From: Leucocoprinus leucothites
Lineage: Eukaryota; Basidiomycota; Agaricomycetes; Agaricales; Agaricaceae
DNA: 64,000 bases
Direction: 5' to 3'
NCBI GenBank assembly: GCA_013368445.1
Contig: JAACJO010000003.1
Span: 558,001-622,000, forward strand
The position numbers and the translations under genes are program-made. The notes under the pieces were generated by a model that made no database searches, was not told the DNA's origin, and saw only the letters and a list, made by a program, of their open reading frames with translations. Every line of letters starts with the position of its first letter. Position 1 is the stretch's first letter. Below are positions 21,353-31,321 of the stretch, piece by piece.

Positions 21353-22140
21353 CATGAACCAGGAAAGGATATCTATCTCACCTGCCGCCAGTTTGGGAAT
21401 GAGAAGAAAAATGGGTGTATCCGACATTGCGATCCTCCCGCGAAACCGTTTTGACATTTCACTACCGGCTTCGTCAGATCGATCACCTTTCCTCCCAATA
21501 TCCTCCCCGGAGCAATGACCACCAGACTTTTAGTGTTTACTAAATTTGAACCTCGTCATTTTGTGACTGCCGGTACCTTCTCTGAGTTTTTTACTCGTAG
21601 GTTTATTATAGGCAAAAATATATGAATAGAGTCTACAGCCTCGAAGCCAGACGGTCTCTTCTTTAGGCGACGTGAGTATTCGTGAGCAGTTTAATCCCGA
21701 ACGTTTGAATGACCTCACAAAATCCATCACCTCGATGTTTGATGCACGATGTATCTTGGCTCTTGGTGGACCAACAATAGATACTTCTCCAAAAGAAGTA
21801 CCCCAAATCTCAGTTGCGTGCATCAGATGGTATTGAATGTACCGGAAAGATTGAGGGTGAGGTCTATTGCGTCTCGGATGCGAGGTTACAACTTGCTAAA
21901 TAATCCTCATCGGACAATGGTGTTCTATGTAGGAGGAAGAAGTGGCCGAGGTGTTCTGCGTCGATCAACGGGGATGGTAATCATTCTATCTGACTACGAA
22001 CTTTCTGCTGACTTGCTCATGTGAACGGTGTCGTGATGAAGCTTGCCTCATTCCAGCCACGTGGCGTTGTACGATGGCATACTCACACATATTTTCACCC
22101 CTCTCTGTGCTTTGTGCAGTATCAAGTATGTACGTGTGTG
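21353..22140 (+). other. Possible spliced gene, exons not resolved
   Basis: Several short plus-strand stretches look protein-like but lie in different frames: 21353-21514 (MNQERISISPAASLGM...), 21517-21600 (TRLLVFTKFEPRHFVTAG), about 21670-21830 (FNPERLNDLTKSITSMFDAR, then DTSPKEVPQISVACIR) and about 21940-21980 (EEEVAEVFCVDQRGW). GT and AG dinucleotides at suitable spacing exist, but I could not join them in frame with confidence. It may be a small multi-exon gene converging on AFG2, or a decayed gene. No family recognised. Confidence 0.3.
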
Positions 22141-22147
22141 TGCTTCA

Positions 22148-25100
22148 TCAGAGGCTTCTGGTCCCACTGTTGTATCGCCACCTTGTGTACTTCTCCAGCA
22201 CCGCTATAGTTATTTGCCGCTTCATCCCTTTTGCCGCTGTCATAAATGATTCCTGCGAGACCTGAAGCCGAGAGTTCAGAACAATAGAAATATATCGCTG
22301 TGGACCTGCGACCCACAAATGGAGCGTTGATGTCTCTCTGCATTTCCAGAATAGCTGCCTCTTGACACATGGCAGTGATTTCTGCTCCTGAGCATCCGTC
22401 ACACTGGTATCCAAAATTTACCAATTTAAAGTAGTAGGAGATACGATGGTCAGAATCATGAAGCAACACCAGTAGACCGAGCTTACCGCGTCGGCCAGTT
22501 TGGCCAAGTCTAGGTTGCTGTCAACGCTCATGTTCCTTGTCTTGATGCGCAATATCTCCTCCCTACCCGCCTGATCAGGAGGGCCAACATATAGTATGCG
22601 GTCCAACCGACCCGGGCGCATGAGGGCAGAGTCCTAGGAATGTGAGTGGGGTTATTAGGCACCGAGGAATGGAGAACTTACGATGACTTCGGGCCTATTA
22701 GTTGCGGCCACAATAGTCACCCCTATGAGCTCTTGTACGCCATCCATCTCATTCAGAAGGCTAGTAAGGACGCCCTCATGAGACCCTGCCTCCGTATCCG
22801 AGGAACCCCTTGAGGTCGCGAGGGCGTCTATTTCGTCCTATCACATGCTCCGTCAAACTCCGATTAGAGGATTGAATTTGATAGCTCACAAAGAACACTA
22901 TCGAAGGCGCAGCAGCACGAGCCTTCCTAAATATCTCCCTCACGCCTCGTTCCGATTCCCCTACATATTTGTTTAGCAGCTGTGTACCAGTTTAGTTATA
23001 TTACTTTTTAGTCGCTTAACACAGTATCTCACCTCTGGCCCCTTTACAGCCACGAAATTGACCCCGCCCTCACATGCACAAGCCCTGGCTAGAACAGTCT
23101 TACTACAACCTGGAGGTCCATATAGTAATAAGCCTTTGGGAGCTCGTACACCAAGGCGCTTGAACGCCTCCGGATGCAGTAATGGCCACTCAATGGCCTC
23201 GCGCAATTTCTGTATAACCCCAGCTTGTCCGCCGATATCTGAGTACCGAACTTGAGGTGCCTCAACGAACAAAGATCGCATGGCAGATGGCCGCACAGAG
23301 GGGAGTGATGATTGCAGCTCGGCAATAGTCAACTTGGGAGGCAGGCTTTCGGCATCAGTCGATGATGTCCCCACCCAACGCTTGATAGCTATTGTCCCCG
23401 CTTCTCGAACAATAGCCGCAAGATCTGCACCTACATAACCATGGGCACGGGACGCGAAAGCAGCGAGTTCCTTGTCAGATATATCGTACGGTGTCTTTGA
23501 GAGTAGAACCTTGAGGATGGAGAAACGCGCTTGAGGATCGGGGACACCTAGGGGCTGTGACGTTTTGTGAATGGATCTCAAATTCGTAGACTTACCAATT
23601 TCAATCTCACGGTCAAAGCGGCCGGGGCGTCTAAGAGCAGGATCAATCGCATTAGGTCGGTTTGTCGTACCGATGACGACTACACGTTCCTGCATCTCTT
23701 GACCACCCGAGTCGATACCGTCCAAAGTAGTCAAAAGTGTTGCCACAACTCGCTTTTCGACCTCTCCCCCTGCACCATCTTCTCTTCGTGGTGCTAGAGC
23801 ATCAACCTCATCTAGAACGACGATACACGGGCTTTTTTCTCGAGCTTCCTTGAATACATCCCGTAGCTTTGATTCTGTCTCACCGTGATATGCGGAGGAT
23901 AGTTCGGGTCCATTAATTACTAGAACAGAGGACTGGGTTGATGACGCAATGGCTCTAGCCAAGTGCGTTTTCCCTGTTCCCGGTGGGCCATGCAGTAATA
24001 TACCACGAGGTGGTTTTAGGCCTGGCGGCCGCGCGTTTAATGATAGTCAGCCAAAAACTAATGACTGATAAGCGTTCACCTATAGATATTGCTTACCAAA
24101 GTAACGGAAAAGCTCCGGACGGGTGAGTGGTATCTCTAAGAGATCCCGAATTTCAGCGATTTGTTTCTCCAAACCACCGACAGATGAGTAAGCATGGTTT
24201 TCAGATTGGTGGTCAAGGATCTCGATATCTGGCTGAGAAGACATGAACAGCATGAAGATATGGTATATACATTGAATAGCCACAGAAGCCTACCTTGTGG
24301 GCCACTCGTGGTTCTTCCTCAGGATCGCTTCCAGTTATCAGTACCTCTGTGTCCCAGGTGACCAGCCATATCTGGGGGTTGCATGAACAGAGAGGTTTTC
24401 CAGCCCACGTGTGAGGGATTCTACGGCCCCACTTCCGGATGACCCTCTGGCCAATACGGACGCTATCGCGAAGCGCCGTTGACGACCCTCAAAAGGAACC
24501 TCTAGAATCTGTTTGTTGTGATGTATTTCAGACCGACTTGGGATGATAACCGAGACAATGAGAAGGCGCAAGATCAGACGGGATTAAAAGAAAAGAGCAG
24601 CGTAAGCGAGCATCTGACCTAGGTATTCTCTGAGAAAGAGGTTCAGCCAATCCTTCCTCTTGGATGGAAGTGTGTTGCCGGAGGTAGGCCGGGTAGATAT
24701 GTCTTCTGTCGATATCTCTCTGAACCGGAGGGTTGCAACCTCCTGTGCGTGACGGAGGCCAGGAATCCCCGACGGGAGCCTGCTTGTAGCCATTCCTGAG
24801 AGCGGAAAGACATGAACATTTTGGCCGGGTTTGAGACGGGCCGTAAGTTGCAGAGAACTCGGGATCACGATGGCTTCGTATTCCGACACATTTGTTAAGT
24901 CAAACACCCGATTTGACATTTCCTCACCAACTCACAATTCTGAGATAGCTCTAAGGACGGCCAAACAGCGCCAAGAGCGAAGTCCTGGTCAAGCTGAGTC
25001 AACTACTGAAATTTGAGACAAGCACGATTCCTGACCATCGTATCAGTGAAAGTATCACCTGCTATGGCGATAACGTCCGCAGTGCAAAGCCTGCTTGCCT

Positions 25101-25206
25101 TCAAGGCTTCGGGGTTGAGATATACTTTTCGAACATTGCGGTGGTGGCTCTCTGATCCCTCCGCCGGTGCGTTTGCGAGAACGAACTGCATGGACGATAT
25201 GCCCAT
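22148..25206 (-). CDS. AFG2: AFG2/Drg1-type double AAA ATPase
   Basis: Thirteen minus-strand exons: 25206-25036, 24984-24936, 24873-24619, 24501-24425, 24371-24294, 24232-24097, 24021-23596, 23547-23033, 22979-22890, 22837-22682, 22633-22487, 22403-22317 and 22261-22148; 766 aa. An N-terminal substrate domain is followed by AAA module 1 (Walker A GPPGTGKT near 266, Walker [11 protein letters not shown]) and module 2 (Walker A GPPGCSKT near 543, Walker B IVFFDEIDAL). The Cys-Ser form of the second Walker A is characteristic of AFG2, which releases shuttling factors such as Rlp24 from pre-60S ribosomal particles in the cytoplasm. The tail has the conserved [13 protein letters not shown] helix. 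The intron at 24424-24372 is the least certain; without it a frameshift would be needed. Confidence 0.92.
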
Positions 25207-25560
25207 CTAGCAAAAATAACCAAAAATTTGGCGATATTTCAGAACACAAGCTGCATTAGCGGTTATCATGAGATGGTGATTGGTGGTCCTTTCTTTTGGA
25301 TCAGTTACACCACAGATTTTAGGCCACACCGGCACCACAAATCCGGGGAAGAACGCAATCGGGGAACTCTTCTGGGTTCATAGAATTTTCAAAGAAAGAG
25401 AAAGGAAACTCACAGGCTAGTTTTTCCTCCTTTCACGGTCCTTGAGCAGTTTTTGCCGAGCAAGCTTCAATGTCAGAGTTTCAAACTCCGCCAACTCAGA
25501 TTCGAATCCGTGACTCGTGACTTCCCTTAATTCTTAATTGGTGACGTCTACGAAACTCTC
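25207..25560. promoter_or_regulatory. Shared divergent promoter region of AFG2 and GPI16
   Basis: 354 bp separate the two start codons, which point away from each other, so the regulatory sequence of both genes must largely lie here. No TATA box or specific factor site can be asserted. Confidence 0.5.
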
Positions 25561-27492
25561 ATGAAGCTGACCTTGGGTTGGTTTCTGTTATTCTCCACAC
25601 TTTTCAACAACGGATATGGCTGGAGCTCGGAAATCTTTTCCGAAAGTCTCAAGATAGCTCCTCTTCCTGACGGTCGTGTGTCTACTACCTTTTCGTTCAA
25701 TACTGTTCTTGAAGGGGCCTTACCAAGAGATCCCCGTTCTCTGACGTCCCAAGATGCTTGTATGTTGCCTTGTTCTGCTAGTCTGACAGTTAATTACATG
25801 CCTTTTGATAGCACAACATTATGTTCTCTTCCCTCTGACTTTGGGGCAGATTCTGCGAGAATACGCAGTGACCGAGCTTCACCTTTCTCTGAATGCTGGT
25901 AACTGGAATTACGAACGCTGGGGATACCCCGAAGAAAAGGGAGTGGGAACTGGTGCAGAACTCTTGGCTTGGATGGGAGTTGAAGGATCTGAAAGGTTGG
26001 TTTGTACCCCGTCTATATCATAGAATTCACTGACATGCTCAAAGTGTGGATGATCGGTGGAAAGGCCTGCGTAACGCTCTAGCTGGATTATTTTGTGCTT
26101 CACTCGGCTCCCTTGATGAGCAACGTACAACCTCACCAGATCGTGCCTTCTTTCCTCAAGGCATGTTGCCGGATTGGTCTGGAAATGTGACGCACCAATT
26201 GCGACACGCATCCTTGCCTTCTGAACACGTTTGCACCGAAAACCTGACACCATTCTTGAAACTTCTTCCATGTAAATCTCTCTCAGGGATTTCAAGTCTC
26301 TTAAACCCTCATCGTGTATTCGATGCTGATTGGCATGGGATGGGAGTCCATGTGTCGTGGCTCGGCGCAGCTGGAGTTCAGGTTCGTTTGACCTTTCAAA
26401 GTGTGATGGATCCTTTGCGTTATTCTCGAAACACGTCGCGTAGTAAGCCTGAACGTTCAATTCCTTCAGGCTCTGAAGTTGACATTTTTTCAAGATTGGT
26501 CCCTTCGTTCCTTATTCGGCCACGGTATCGAAAGGAATTGCCCTGCTGCCAGTTCAAGTGTCATTGAAGTGACCTTACCGGACTCTGAGCACCCGAGCCT
26601 CACACCACAACCTCAGACAAGTTCAGGATCAAAAGCAACGTATGATGTGCTTACTGGTAAGTGTCAGACCAACATAGAACATACTCCTCAGCTGACACGG
26701 CATGTCAGCTGAAAAAACTCTGGACGTTGCCATGCAGTGGCAGGACGGCTTCCAGTATCGTAAGTTGGAGCCACCCGTCAATTTGTCACTTGACTCACAC
26801 AACTTTAGCTTCTATCTTGAATAATTCACTTCCTGTCTCTGTTACCCGAACCTTAAGAGGTTTCACACAAGCGAGCGGGAAGTTATCTCTTGTCCTGAAA
26901 AATCGCAGATCAACCCCACAAGAATTAATTTATCTCGAGACTATGCCGTGGTTCATTCAATTCTACTTGCATACCCTTCAAACTCGTATCGATGGCCATC
27001 TCCGCGGTGAGTAATCTACTGCCCAAATTTTCACACTCCTTAACGGTCTTCTTAGATGACATTGTATCTCACATGTCTTACAACGCCGCTGTGGCTCATT
27101 CACGTCCTACAACGTTCCAGGCGGAGCTTCGTCTGCCGCCTAACAGCGTGACACAATTGACTCTGGACGTCGACAAAGCGTTTCTGCGCTACACTGAGCA
27201 TCCACCAGACGCGCAACGAGGCTGGGACCTACCCCCGGCGGTTCTAATACCATTGAACCCAGCTGACCCGATTAACAGCAACAATTCTCACACCTACAAC
27301 GAATACCGATTGGGCGAACCTATTTACACTTCGACTTTACTTGTCGACGTCGCTACACCTGATTTCAGTATGCCGTATAACGTCATCATCTTCACCTGTT
27401 CTCTTGTTGCTTTTATTTTTGGCAGTGTCTTCAACCTGTTGACACGAAAATTTGTTGTGTTACACTTAGATGCGAATCAACAGAATAATTGA
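25561..27492 (+). CDS. GPI16: GPI transamidase subunit GPI16/PIG-T
   Basis: Exons 25561-25759, 25812-25995, 26045-26442, 26495-26656, 26709-26759, 26809-27006 and 27056-27492 give 542 aa. A signal peptide (MKLTLGWFLLFSTLFNNGYG) is followed by a large lumenal domain with YPEEKGVGTGAELLAWMG, NWSLRSLFGHGIERNCPAAS, ETMPWFIQFYLHTL and YTEHPPDAQRGWDLPP, then VDVATPDFSMPYNVI and one membrane helix before a short tail. This is the PIG-T pattern. The protein is an ER subunit of the complex that attaches GPI anchors. The exon 3 to 4 junction was placed by the conserved NWSL segment after a poly-T tract; a 27-nt alternative intron was rejected. Confidence 0.93.
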
Positions 27493-29041
27493 TTCCCTTT
27501 CGCTTAGGAATTAGGACAGATTAGGACCCCCTCGACGTCATCTTTATCATGAGTTCCCTCACTTGGAATGAGTTTTTTCGGAGTCAACAATAGATAAACA
27601 CGGCAGGTCTCCGATCCCGGGTTCTGGTCAAGGTCTCTGGGCCCTTGTGGACGAGGACGCAGTACTCCGACCCGGAGAAGCGAATCAAAGGGAACAGGCA
27701 CGTTATCATAGAGAAGTCCAAGAAGTTAGACCTTGTCCCCTACCTGACGAAGATAGCACTCGAGAACGCCGAGAACTAAGCAATCGAACGAAGGGAAAGG
27801 TTAGTATGGGTAACCCGTGTCGCTTCTACCCTTCATCCCTTTGCTATCGTTGACGAATTTAAGGTCAGAGAGTTGAGATAAGAGTGTTTCCTTACCGCGG
27901 AGGGCCATGAGTTCCAACGCTTATCGCGGATGCCTCGGACAGGAGATAGCAAGGACTCGTTAGTCTGTACTAGGGTCTGAATCTCGCGGAAAGCTAAGAC
28001 TAATTAAAAGCTTGAAATGATTATCTCCAATCAATACTCCAACAAAATCACTTTTATCGATGAAGTAGATACTTTATGTAGGATGACAAGGTCACAGAAG
28101 GAGCCCATTGAAAGGTGATATCCTAGCCGACGACCCAGGTCCAGCCGCAAGTTGGCTTTCGCTTGCCATTAGATTCCCAGATTGAGTCGTACAACAGACA
28201 AGAAATCCCGCTCAAATATAGATCTTTGTCACGCACATGTATTCGGACCAGTCGGTGGAATACATTCCATGGGCGCGTAAGCTTTTGTTGCGGGAGCACT
28301 GCAAAGCGAATACTGTTACATAAAGAGACGGCAAGGACTTCCTCAGACAAGGATCGGTTTTCTGATTGGAGTATTCTATAGCGCTCCCCATCATCATCGT
28401 TGTGCGGCGATTTAAATATTTAACCCCGGCAGCGCAGTCTTACAGCCCTGAGCAACAGTGAATTGGTGATGACACCCTCGGCATGAGTTAGATGGGCGAC
28501 TGCTCGGGTGCTGGATAAGAGCCGTGATGACCTGTAGACGCTCAAAGAAATGACAAGAATAAGTTGATACACATTGTGATAAACAAACTGGACTGGAGAA
28601 TGAAAAGAATCTTTCAAAATAATACTTTTACTTTATGCGGCATGGCCGCAAATACAAAAGAGGGGGGGTCACATGGAGACAATAAGCATAAACATCGGAG
28701 CGGAGTGATGTTACTGTTATTGACCACTTATCGTCTTCACGCATATGGTGGATCTCACGCCAGGCTCCAGCGGGTACCAGACGGCTACTCTTACCAGAAC
28801 AGAAGTTCGTTTTTGATGGCCCGGGATGAACTTCACCTTACTAAATCGTCCCATGCCCCATCTTGCACCTTGACTGCTTCTGAGCCTGCAATAAACAGCA
28901 AGTTTGAAGGCTGTGGAAATTGTTGGCCTATCAGCAGTATTTTAACAGCCGTGTTTCGAGTTCTTGGTTCTCTACCCTCCCCTCCTCTGACCCGTTTCCG
29001 AACATTCATCTCCTTGTGCATTCTTCCAACCAACAAGAACC
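27493..29041. other. Gene-poor region, possibly decayed sequence
   Basis: About 1.5 kb with no convincing gene. Around 27500-27960 and 28150-28400 short charged frames occur on both strands, which may be remnants of a repeat or gene, but none shows a recognised domain. A 163-codon frame at 28564-29055 lacks protein-like composition and runs into the next small gene in the wrong frame. Confidence 0.4.
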
Positions 29042-29460
29042 ATGTGCCAACGTAAAGCGTATGTGTTCCCCTCAATGCTACATGTTAATTTGTACTGAAC
29101 GTGCATCGCAGTGCAGGGACGCTGTGGTTGACTTGTGGGGTCCGTAGTTCCTAACCATCTTCATCTCGTTTCTGATATTGAAACCAATCCCTGTAGCACT
29201 TCCAACGACATATGGTGACGGCCGTATATGACTGCATGTCCGTGAAATGCGAACAAAGCTACGTTCACCCGAAGGACTGCAGGAGCAGAGAGTGTATTAG
29301 GGTATGCTGTCCTCTTTTGCTGTACTACGCGAATAATGCTCACCAAACCTTCCAGGTCTATGGACCCGACGTTCAAGATATCATTGATCGAGTCAATGAC
29401 AAATGCTTGCAGTGTCAGTGGCAGGAACAAAAGGCCGCCCAAGCCCAAAACAAGTCATAG
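29042..29460 (+). CDS. Small Cys/His-rich protein, unknown function
   Basis: Exons 29042-29058, 29112-29139, 29197-29301 and 29356-29460 give 84 aa with 8 cysteines (2, 14, 28, 33, 43, 48, 67, 70) and CGH at 14-16. It starts MCQRKAAGTLWLTCGHF, has paired Cys motifs (YDCMSVKC, KDCRSRECIR) and ends with CLQC and a Gln-rich tail. No signal peptide is present, so intracellular zinc binding is likelier than disulfide-based secretion (inference). I recall similar short MC...CGH proteins in basidiomycetes but know no function. Exon 1 is 17 nt and the second donor is GTCCGT, so the first two junctions are less sure than the last two. Confidence 0.6.
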
Positions 29461-30852
29461 TCGCGCGTTTTACGCTGGTCACTGCTGTGTACACCTTACT
29501 CTCACCTTACGTTTCTTGTAATGATACCGGATACCCGCACATGTACATGTATCATAGTAGTCTCTGTGTATTGCCGACTCCGTACCTGATCTCATTCGAT
29601 GACGCGTGAAAGGCATGTTCCGGAAGAAAAGAACTGGTGGACGATGATCTGGTGATCGTGCCATTGGCAGGAAGTCAGATCGTAGACGGCCTCATGTTCT
29701 CATTTCTTTCCACACCGGGTAGTCACGCACTCCTCATATTGGTTAATTCATGCCCAAGTCGTCGCCATGACGTAGGATCTATTCAGAATTTCGACGATAA
29801 CGGCTCGAGGCCGATGATATTGCCGAATCAGCCGCACTGGAGATCCTTGGATGATGAAGCTGAGTTCTTTGACTGGACAGCCGGGCACAACGGGTCTTGT
29901 TGACCCTCGTGTTGTTCCAGTTTCGGTGATACCTGATATATATGCCTATAAGTGGCTGTCTGACCAAGACCGGAAAATGGTGCAGGTTGGGGAAGCGACT
30001 TTGACTGAGCTACACGTTGCAGGCCAGAGCTCCGAGTCCTTGAGGATAGTCTTATCGAATGAATAGATAATAGAACCACTCAACCACTGATATGGTGGGA
30101 TAATTACATCAGCATTTCAACTAATGAATTTGGATCTGAGTTCGCACTGGAAGATGTGCGTGCGTTGTTATATCTCAATGGTTTCGCAGATTGATTTTAG
30201 GGAGGTAAAATCATTCAGTAACTGCGCCACCGAAGCTTGTGGTGTCTTAGTTGTTGTAGTTCCCATGCCGCGTTCCGCGGGAGAATGTCCGACGGCTCAA
30301 ATGATCACACTTGGTTTCAAGTACGTGTGAATAGAAACACGTCTGTCAAAAGGCTCTTGAAGCTGATATCCTCGACTTGGGAATAAGGACCGGATGAGTC
30401 TGGGTCTGATCACTTCGGGTTAACATTCCTAGGATCACACGAATACTACAAAACGTGACAGTCAGTGTTTGACCCTCAGGTATTTGGCATATACAAAGTG
30501 AGTAGTTGGCCACAATTTAATTGGCTAGCCCGACTCTATGGCCGTGGAATGAAAACCGGTTTTCAGGTTTAACGACGATATTCATCGAAAATTAGCGCTC
30601 CAGCACTCTCGGAAGTTGAAAATACAGAATTTGGAATTTTCCTCCCAGCTACATATCCCTTAATTTGTCAAATTCCCCTTCAACGGTTGCTGGTGACGAC
30701 AAGTTGTGAAAGAGATGAAATTTCGGGTCAGACTAAATTGATAATCCTAAGTCACGTGATTTTGAGCAGACCGAGTTCACCTCGAACCAAAGAGTACCAA
30801 ACAGAAATTCGTATTCCCCGACTCACTCCGACCGTCGTCCTCAACCTTCACC
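29461..30852. other. Intergenic region with possible coding remnant
   Basis: About 1.4 kb. Between roughly 29640 and 30065 there are two adjacent protein-like frames (one containing VIPDIYAYKWLSDQDRKMVQ, ending at 30066), but no spliced model could be closed. The remainder is the upstream region of ATP17. Confidence 0.4.
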
Positions 30853-31321
30853 ATGCACGCATCTCTAATCCGCCGTCAGCTCGGAGGCCTCGTTCCTCCT
30901 AAGATTGCCACTCCTAAGCTCGTTGTGCGTATTCTTTTCACTCCAAACAGAATGCAACCTGACTGATTATGACGTGTTGAAAAGTCCGGAGGTTCTGGTA
31001 CTGGCCTCGGTCCTCTTGTCGACTTCTACTCCAAACTTCCAAAAGGCCATGGCACGCCCCGTGTGAGCGGCATTAAGGGCCGTTTCTTCAACGGAAAGAA
31101 CGCGTCCGGCGCCCCCCTTGTTGCCCTCATCGTTGGTATTTTCGGTGTCAGTTATACCCTTGATTATAACAGTACGTCTTTGATTGTAATTCTTTTGTAT
31201 TATTGAACTTGGCTCATCATGGGTTTCTGCTTAGTGCACTTGAGTACGTTGCTAGTTGACAATTGGCTATTTACTATTTCTCATCTTCCTTCCAGAGCAT
31301 CACAAGAACCATGCCCACTAA
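30853..31321 (+). CDS. ATP17: Mitochondrial ATP synthase subunit f
   Basis: Exons 30853-30924, 30985-31171, 31235-31243 and 31296-31321 give 97 aa. The protein runs MHASLIRRQLGGLVPPKI, LGPLVDFYSKLPKGHG, RFFNGKNASGAPLVALIVGI, one membrane helix, then LDYNMHLKHHKNHAH. This matches fungal subunit f, a small membrane subunit in the Fo part of the mitochondrial ATP synthase. Exon 3 is only 9 nt (31235-31243) and supplies the MHL of the conserved MHLKHHKN end; without it the tail loses three residues. Both flanking introns have GTACGT donors and good CAG or TAG acceptors. Confidence 0.93.

Noticed and set aside
25440..25520. tRNA-like B-box (gattcgaatcc) near 25491
   Set aside because: No pairing T-arm, anticodon arm or acceptor stem can be drawn on either strand; most likely chance sequence in the AFG2/GPI16 promoter.
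26443..26469. 27-nt intron in GPI16 ending at TTCAG
   Set aside because: Too short for these introns; the 52-nt alternative ending at 26494 restores the conserved NWSLRSLFG segment.
28564..29055. 163-codon frame upstream of the small Cys-rich gene
   Set aside because: Composition is not protein-like, it ends in a different frame from the spliced gene at 29042, and no homologous motif is visible.
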